A stretch of 10,310 nt of DNA from an uncultured Eubacteriales bacterium. Lineage in GTDB: Bacteria; Bacillota; Clostridia; Christensenellales; Borkfalkiaceae. The DNA lies in contig URMT01000059.1 of assembly GCA_900549005.1 (NCBI GenBank), positions 1 through 10,310 of the forward strand, read 5' to 3'. Each line of letters opens with the position of its first letter. The stretch's first letter is position 1. Below are positions 6,942-10,310 of the stretch, piece after piece. Under the pieces are notes generated by a model that was given only the letters and a program-made list of their open reading frames with translations, did no database searches and was not told the DNA's origin. A program made the translations under genes and the position numbers.

Positions 6942-6964
6942 ACAATTGCAAAAGAGCATAAACT
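6935..6964 (+). promoter_or_regulatory. Possible promoter of the ABC importer genes, overlapping the valS -35 box
   Basis: On the plus strand TTGTCA (6935-6940) and TAAACT (6959-6964) are 18 bases apart and match consensus at five and four positions. The -35 box would share five bases with the valS -35 box on the other strand. A short palindrome, TTGTCAAACAA, covers the overlap. This is the best candidate I can see, but it is weak. Confidence 0.3.
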
Positions 6965-6996
6965 GTATTATCAAAATTTTTGGCAGTTCGAAAAAC

Positions 6997-7045
6997 GCGC
7001 CGCCCCGTCGGCGCACAAACGGCAGAAGCCGTCTTTTACGGACGC
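6997..7045 (+). promoter_or_regulatory. Hairpins in the leader of the substrate-binding protein gene
   Basis: GCGCCG (6997-7002) pairs with CGGCGC (7009-7014), and ACGGC (7019-7023) pairs with GCCGT (7028-7032) followed by CTTTT. The GCCGT arm could instead pair in CCGT-CTTTT-ACGG, so two exclusive folds are possible just before the AGGAG at 7051. I do not recognise a known riboswitch. Confidence 0.35.
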
Positions 7046-7065
7046 AAAACAGGAGTTTTTTATAT

Positions 7066-8064
7066 ATGAAAAAGAGTTTGATTGCAGTTTTTGCCGCCGC
7101 CCTTGCGGCGCTTGCAATACCATTTTCGCTTGCGGGCTGCGGCGGGAGCGGCGAAGTACTTAAAATAAACGAAGTCACCCACTCGGTTTTCTACGCGCCG
7201 ATGTACCTTGCCGACGCGCTGGGCTATTACGAACAAGAGGGCTTCGAGGTAGAGTTCACCAACGGCGGCGGCGCCGACAACACGATGGCGGCCGTGCTTT
7301 CAGGCTCTGCCGACGTGGGCTTCTGCGGTCCCGAGGCGGCGCTCTACATCGCCATAGGCGGCTCGTCAGATTCGCCGAAGGTATTCGGCCAGCTCACAAA
7401 GCGCGACGGCAGCTTTCTGGTTGCGCGTACTCCCGAACCCGACTTTAAGTGGTCTGACCTGGAAGGCAAAGAGATACTTGCAGGCAGGAAGGGCGGCGTG
7501 CCCGCAATGACGTTTGAATACGTTATAGAGGAGCTGGGCGTGAATGCCTCTTTGAACTACGACGTGGACTTCAACTATATGACCGCGGCGTTCGAGAGCG
7601 GCATAGCAGACTACTGCACTATGTTCGAGCCGACGGCGAGCGATTACGAGGCCGAAGGCAAGGGCTATATAGTCGCCTCTGTGGGCGAACAGTCCGGCGA
7701 AATACCGTACACCTGTTTTGCGGCGAAAGAGAGCTATATCAACGAAAACCCCGAAAAAATCGAGGGACTGCTGCGCGCCGTTACCAAGGCCACGAAATTC
7801 GTTATGGAGAACGACGCCGCCACGGTGGCCGAATACCTTGTGCCCTACTTCGACGGCACTTCGGAAGAGAGCCTTGCCAATTCCGTTCAGGCATATAAAG
7901 ACATAGACGCCTGGGTTGCCAATATGGCTATGGAAGAGGCTGCGTTCACCAGGTTGCAGGACGTAATAGAAAATTCTGGCGAGCTTGAAAGGCGCGTGGA
8001 CTTCGACGAACTCATACTCACCGACGTCGCGCAGAAGGTATGCGAGGAAGTATACGGCATATAA
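7066..8064 (+). CDS. ABC transporter substrate-binding lipoprotein, NMT1/THI5-like (SsuA/TauA/ThiY type)
   Basis: The 332-aa product captures a small molecule outside the cell for the importer encoded by the next genes. It starts with a lipoprotein signal peptide (MKKSLIAVF, hydrophobic core, lipobox LAGC with Cys25). The segment around 36-85 has the marks of the NMT1/THI5-like family: SVFYAPMYLADALGYYEQEG followed by EVEFTNGGG and LSGSADVGF. Relatives carry sulfonates, taurine, nitrate, thiamine pyrimidine precursors or riboflavin, and the sequence does not say which applies here. The ATG at 7066 follows AGGAG (7051-7055) with ten bases between; the frame extends upstream, but signal peptide and ribosome site both point to this start. 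The ATPase gene begins four bases after the stop. Confidence 0.92.
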   Translation: MKKSLIAVFAAALAALAIPFSLAGCGGSGEVLKINEVTHSVFYAPMYLADALGYYEQEGFEVEFTNGGGADNTMAAVLSGSADVGFCGPEAALYIAIGGSSDSPKVFGQLTKRDGSFLVARTPEPDFKWSDLEGKEILAGRKGGVPAMTFEYVIEELGVNASLNYDVDFNYMTAAFESGIADYCTMFEPTASDYEAEGKGYIVASVGEQSGEIPYTCFAAKESYINENPEKIEGLLRAVTKATKFVMENDAATVAEYLVPYFDGTSEESLANSVQAYKDIDAWVANMAMEEAAFTRLQDVIENSGELERRVDFDELILTDVAQKVCEEVYGI

Positions 8065-8068
8065 AAAA

Positions 8069-8797
8069 ATGAGCCTTGAATTTACAGACGTAAGCTACAC
8101 CTACCACACCCTTTCGGGCGAGACCGCCGCGGTAGATAAGCTCACCTTTTCGGTAAAAGAGGGCGAATTCGTATCGGTGATAGGCCCGTCGGGCTGCGGA
8201 AAGAGCACCATACTTTCGCTTGCGGCGGGGCTGATACAGCCCTCGCGCGGGAAGATAGAGCGCGGCGGCGGGGAATTCGGGTATATGTTGCAGACAGACG
8301 CCCTGTTCCCCTGGCGCACGGTCGAACAGAACATATACCTGCCGCTGGAAGTAAAAAAGAAGAATACGCCCGCTATGAGAAAGAGCGCGCTGGCGCTTGC
8401 CGAAAAGTACGGACTTAAAGACTTTTTGAAAAAGAGCCCTTCGCAGCTTTCGGGCGGGATGAGGCAGAGAGTGGCGCTGATACGCACGCTTGCCGCCCAG
8501 CCGCAGACCCTTTTGCTGGATGAACCCTTTTCGGCGCTCGATTACCAGACCAGACTTGCCGTGTGCGACGACGTGCAGGGCATAATAAAGGGCGAAAAAA
8601 AGACGGCGCTTTTGGTCACGCACGACATATCCGAGGCGATAGCGCTTTCAGACAAGGTGATAGTGCTCTCTGCCCGCCCCGCGCGGGTAGTGGGCGAACA
8701 CGCCATAACCTTCGGCGAGGGCAGTCCCAAAAAGCGCAGGGAATGCAGTCAGTTCGCGGGAATGTTCGAGGTTCTGCGCGGAGAGTTGGGAATATGA
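8069..8797 (+). CDS. ABC transporter ATP-binding protein, SsuB/TauB/ThiZ type
   Basis: This 242-aa cytoplasmic ATPase powers the importer. All motifs are present in order: Walker A GPSGCGKST (39-47), Q-loop Gln75 in LQTDALFPWRTVEQN (74-88), signature LSGGMRQRVA (127-136), Walker B LLLDEP (148-153), D-loop SALD (155-158) and switch His185 in LLVTHD (181-186). The Q-loop form with PWRTV is typical of the nitrate/sulfonate/taurine subfamily. I chose the ATG at 8069, four bases after the binding-protein stop; no good ribosome site is near, so translation is probably coupled to the upstream gene. The matching permease gene lies unusually far away, 618 bases downstream. Confidence 0.95.
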   Translation: MSLEFTDVSYTYHTLSGETAAVDKLTFSVKEGEFVSVIGPSGCGKSTILSLAAGLIQPSRGKIERGGGEFGYMLQTDALFPWRTVEQNIYLPLEVKKKNTPAMRKSALALAEKYGLKDFLKKSPSQLSGGMRQRVALIRTLAAQPQTLLLDEPFSALDYQTRLAVCDDVQGIIKGEKKTALLVTHDISEAIALSDKVIVLSARPARVVGEHAITFGEGSPKKRRECSQFAGMFEVLRGELGI

Positions 8798-8846
8798 GGG
8801 AAGGCAGCTCACAAAATTTCCGCCCTGGCCGAATGCGAAAAATTCC

Positions 8847-8918
8847 GTGAATTTGAGAAACCAAGTTTCTCTGGCGGCATTTTTAAGCGCCCACGATTAT
8901 AGAAATGCCGCCATTCAC
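8847..8918 (+). other. Structured segment: two strong hairpins in a possible three-way junction
   Basis: GAGAAAC (8855-8861) pairs with GTTTCTC (8865-8871). Directly after it, TGGCGGCATTT (8872-8882) pairs with AAATGCCGCCA (8903-8913) around a 20-base loop. The outer strands GTGAA (8847-8851) and TTCAC (8914-8918) could close both into a three-way junction. It starts 50 bases after the ATPase stop. It may be the first domain of the RNA at 8953-9150, or an element that stops or stabilises the upstream mRNA. No T-run follows on the plus strand. Confidence 0.5.
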
Positions 8919-8952
8919 TTCCGGTGAGCTCGCTTGCGCGACAAATTGAGAC

Positions 8953-9150
8953 TTGCAGCGGCGGGACGAATGAGCCATTTCATAGCACAACGGATACCCG
9001 TTGTGCGTAGCGAAATGAGATGAGCAAACGCAAATGAAAGCGTTTGCGGTGACCGCGTGAGCAAAGCGCTACTCTGCCGAGGCTCCCGAAGGGAAACGGC
9101 AGATGCTGCAAGTGGTTTACCTTATTGCAGCCGAGACCCCCGCCTTGCAA
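8953..9150 (+). ncRNA. Candidate structured non-coding RNA, ~200 nt, family not certain
   Basis: A long-range helix closes the region: TTGCA (8953-8957) with TGCAA (9146-9150) and GGCGGG (8960-8965) with CCCGCC (9139-9144). Inside are these hairpins: 8976-8981 with 9012-9017 enclosing a 9-bp stem 8985-8993/8998-9006; 8 bp at 9024-9031/9040-9047; 7 bp at 9073-9079/9097-9103; and 7 bp at 9105-9111/9125-9131. Two extra pairings would be pseudoknots: GTAGC (9007-9011) with GCTAC (9068-9072), and GAGC (8972-8975) with GCTC (9082-9085). Segments left unpaired on the plus strand are A- and G-rich (AAATGAAA, GAGATGA, GAGCAAAG), as in folded RNAs, hence the strand choice. No credible protein frame exists. 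Size and host type suit the raiA RNA family, but that is a guess. I see no clear promoter; it may be cut from the transporter mRNA. The AT-rich tract 9151-9174 follows. Confidence 0.6.
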
Positions 9151-9174
9151 ACATTATTTATTTTTAATAATAAA

Positions 9175-9265
9175 TTGTCATTGACGCGATTGACCTGACG
9201 GTAGCAATCGCTATTCCGTCGCTTTCGCTCCTTACGACCGAGCGTAAGCGAGCGGAGAAATCTCA
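9175..9265 (+). repeat. Intergenic repeat, long form (copy C)
   Basis: It runs from TTGTCATTGACGCGATT to GGAGAAATCTCA. The first 49 bases (9175-9223) are identical to the reverse complement of 4077-4125. Then comes a one- to two-base difference, an identical CGCTCCTTACGACCG block, a diverged segment, and the shared end. It lies directly after the candidate RNA, in the gap between the importer's ATPase and permease genes. Confidence 0.8.
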
Positions 9266-9274
9266 ACCGCAACC

Positions 9275-9311
9275 GTTGCCGCAAGGCAACTTATGCGCGG
9301 GCGGAGCCCGC
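9275..9311 (+). other. Pair of small GC-rich hairpins upstream of the permease gene
   Basis: GTTGCC (9275-9280) pairs with GGCAAC (9285-9290) around a GCAA tetraloop, which is of the stable GNRA type on the plus strand. GCGGGC (9297-9302) pairs with GCCCGC (9306-9311) around GGA. A third weak hairpin, TGCGC-ATAAA-GCGCA, follows near 9346-9360. They are probably in the leader of the permease mRNA; no T-run makes them terminators. Confidence 0.4.
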
Positions 9312-9359
9312 TCATCACTAATCACGCCCAAAAGCAACTTTCAACTGCGCATAAAGCGC

Positions 9360-9379
9360 AATTGCCCCGCATATATGCC
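9360..9379 (+). repeat. 20-bp direct repeat with palindrome, copy before the permease gene
   Basis: AATTGCCCCGCATATATGCC is repeated exactly at 10275-10294, and both copies are followed by TAACAT at the same distance. It contains the perfect palindrome GCATATATGC. This copy ends 36 bases before the permease start, a position that would suit an operator. Confidence 0.65.
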
Positions 9380-9415
9380 GCAAATAACATCATAATTTAT
9401 TAAAACGATACTCCG

Positions 9416-10246
9416 ATGAAGCACTTAAAAGATAAGAAAAAAAGCACAATTTCCGCTCAGCATTTGCTGTACCTTAAAAAAATAAGGCGCAACAAAATAA
9501 TAGTTCATACCGTGCGCGCCTTTATACTGATAGCCGTAATCGGGCTGTGGGAGCTGTGCGCCCAGGTGGGCGTGTTCGACCCGTTCATAACAAGCTCGCC
9601 CTCGCGCGTGGTAAGCACCATTGCCGACCTTGCCGCCGCGGGAACGCTGTTTTACCACATAGGCATAACGCTTATGGAGACGGTTACGGGCTTTGTTATA
9701 GCCGTTGTGGCGGGCTACCTGATTGCCGTACTGCTGTGGACCAACGACGCGGTGCGCAAAATTTTTGAACCGTATATCGTAGTTCTGAACGCTCTGCCCA
9801 AAATAGCGTTAGGGCCGCTGATTATAATCTGGATGGGCACGGGATATACCGCCATAATATTTATGACCGTGCTGGTGAGCATAATCGTCTGCATAATGAA
9901 TATGCTGGCGGGCTTCGTAGCCGTGGATAAGACCAAACTGCTTTTAATGCGCTCGATGGGCGCAAACAAGTTGACAATGCTGATAAAACTTGTGATACCC
10001 GCCTCTCTCCCCGCATTTATGAACACGCTGAAAGTGGCCGTAGGGCTTGCGTGGATAGGTTCGATTATGGGCGAATACATCGTTTCGCGCGCGGGGCTGG
10101 GGTACCTCATCGTATACGGCGGGCAGGTTTTCAAACTCGACCTCGTAATGGCGGCCACGTTCATACTCTGCCTGCTTGCGGGCGGAATGTACGCAATTGT
10201 AGCCATTATAGAACGGATAGTCGTAAAGCGGCGCGGCGGTCAGTAA
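9416..10246 (+). CDS. ABC transporter permease, SsuC/TauC/ThiX type
   Basis: This 276-aa membrane protein forms the channel of the importer whose binding protein and ATPase lie upstream. Several hydrophobic segments fit about six membrane helices (roughly 33-51, 82-108, 120-142, 145-168, 200-222 and 243-265). The ATPase-contacting EAA loop is at about 178-215 and reads RSMGANKLTMLIKLVIPASL, followed by the usual AWIGSIMGEYI. The N-terminal ~30 residues are strongly basic and face the cytoplasm. The ATG at 9416 has no visible ribosome site (ACGATACTCCG precedes it), which is odd beside the other genes here; no better internal start is obvious before the first helix. A duplicate pair of 20-bp repeats brackets the gene. 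Confidence 0.93.
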   Translation: MKHLKDKKKSTISAQHLLYLKKIRRNKIIVHTVRAFILIAVIGLWELCAQVGVFDPFITSSPSRVVSTIADLAAAGTLFYHIGITLMETVTGFVIAVVAGYLIAVLLWTNDAVRKIFEPYIVVLNALPKIALGPLIIIWMGTGYTAIIFMTVLVSIIVCIMNMLAGFVAVDKTKLLLMRSMGANKLTMLIKLVIPASLPAFMNTLKVAVGLAWIGSIMGEYIVSRAGLGYLIVYGGQVFKLDLVMAATFILCLLAGGMYAIVAIIERIVVKRRGGQ

Positions 10247-10274
10247 ATATATAAATTTAATGCGGCGGCAGGTA

Positions 10275-10294
10275 AATTGCCCCGCATATATGCC
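10275..10294 (+). repeat. 20-bp direct repeat with palindrome, copy after the permease gene
   Basis: This is an exact copy of 9360-9379, starting 28 bases after the permease stop. Like the first copy it is followed by TAACAT. If the first copy is a leader element, this one probably belongs to a further gene beyond the window. Confidence 0.65.
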
Positions 10295-10310
10295 CCGATT
10301 AACATAAAAA

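Noticed and set aside
6965..7065. TPP riboswitch before the THI5-like binding protein
   Set aside because: The conserved CTGAGA and ACCTGA-type segments are absent, and the hairpins seen do not match that fold.
8018..8623. Minus-strand open frame of 201 codons opposite the ATPase gene
   Set aside because: The plus strand holds a complete ABC ATPase with every motif, so this is a shadow.
9073..9103. UUCG tetraloop as evidence for the minus-strand orientation of the RNA
   Set aside because: A true C(UUCG)G loop would have only two closing pairs here; the four-pair stem with a three-base loop fits better and works on either strand.
9153..9181. Minus-strand promoter-like boxes ATGACA and AATAAT 17 bases apart, which would transcribe the structured region in reverse
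   Set aside because: They lie in an AT-rich tract at a repeat end where such matches are easy to find, and reading the RNA in this direction leaves pyrimidine-rich loops, unlike most folded RNAs. It is kept as a possibility only.

Overview
The window looks like chromosomal DNA of an uncultured, low-GC-lineage but fairly GC-rich Firmicute, probably a gut Clostridia member. The grounds are two lipoproteins with Gram-positive style lipoboxes, sigma-A type promoters with consensus -35/-10 boxes, a Cys-rich surface-protein repeat type common in clostridia, frequent ATA isoleucine codons, and short palindromic intergenic repeats. No species can be named from this sequence.

Layout. Positions 27-6831 are all minus-strand genes. 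From left to right they are a PlsC-like acyltransferase with an internal zinc ribbon (27-1310), a secreted lipoprotein with a ComEC-like metallo-beta-lactamase domain (1553-3160), a GNAT acetyltransferase (3428-3856) and valyl-tRNA synthetase (4213-6831). They appear to be mostly separate transcription units: I see good promoters before the acyltransferase, the lipoprotein and valS, and a well-formed terminator after the lipoprotein gene. The gap 3857-4212 holds a strong stem-loop and a cluster of intergenic repeats.

From 6942 onward the genes are on the plus strand and encode an SsuABC/TauABC/ThiXYZ-type ABC importer: substrate-binding lipoprotein (7066-8064), ATPase (8069-8797) and permease (9416-10246). 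The substrate cannot be read from the sequence. The binding protein and ATPase genes are nearly contiguous. The permease gene is separated from them by 618 bases with no credible protein gene.

That 618-base gap is the most interesting part. It holds two strong hairpins in a possible three-way junction (8847-8918), then a ~200-nt region closed by a long-range helix (8953-9150) with several internal hairpins and two possible pseudoknots, then a near-identical inverted copy of the repeat found downstream of valS, then further small hairpins. On the plus strand the unpaired segments are rich in A and G, as in folded RNAs, so I call 8953-9150 a structured non-coding RNA on the plus strand. Its family is not certain. 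Its size and host type would suit the raiA RNA family, but I did not recognise it by sequence.

A 20-bp direct repeat containing a perfect 10-bp palindrome lies just before and just after the permease gene, which may mark an operator, a duplicated leader or a past rearrangement.
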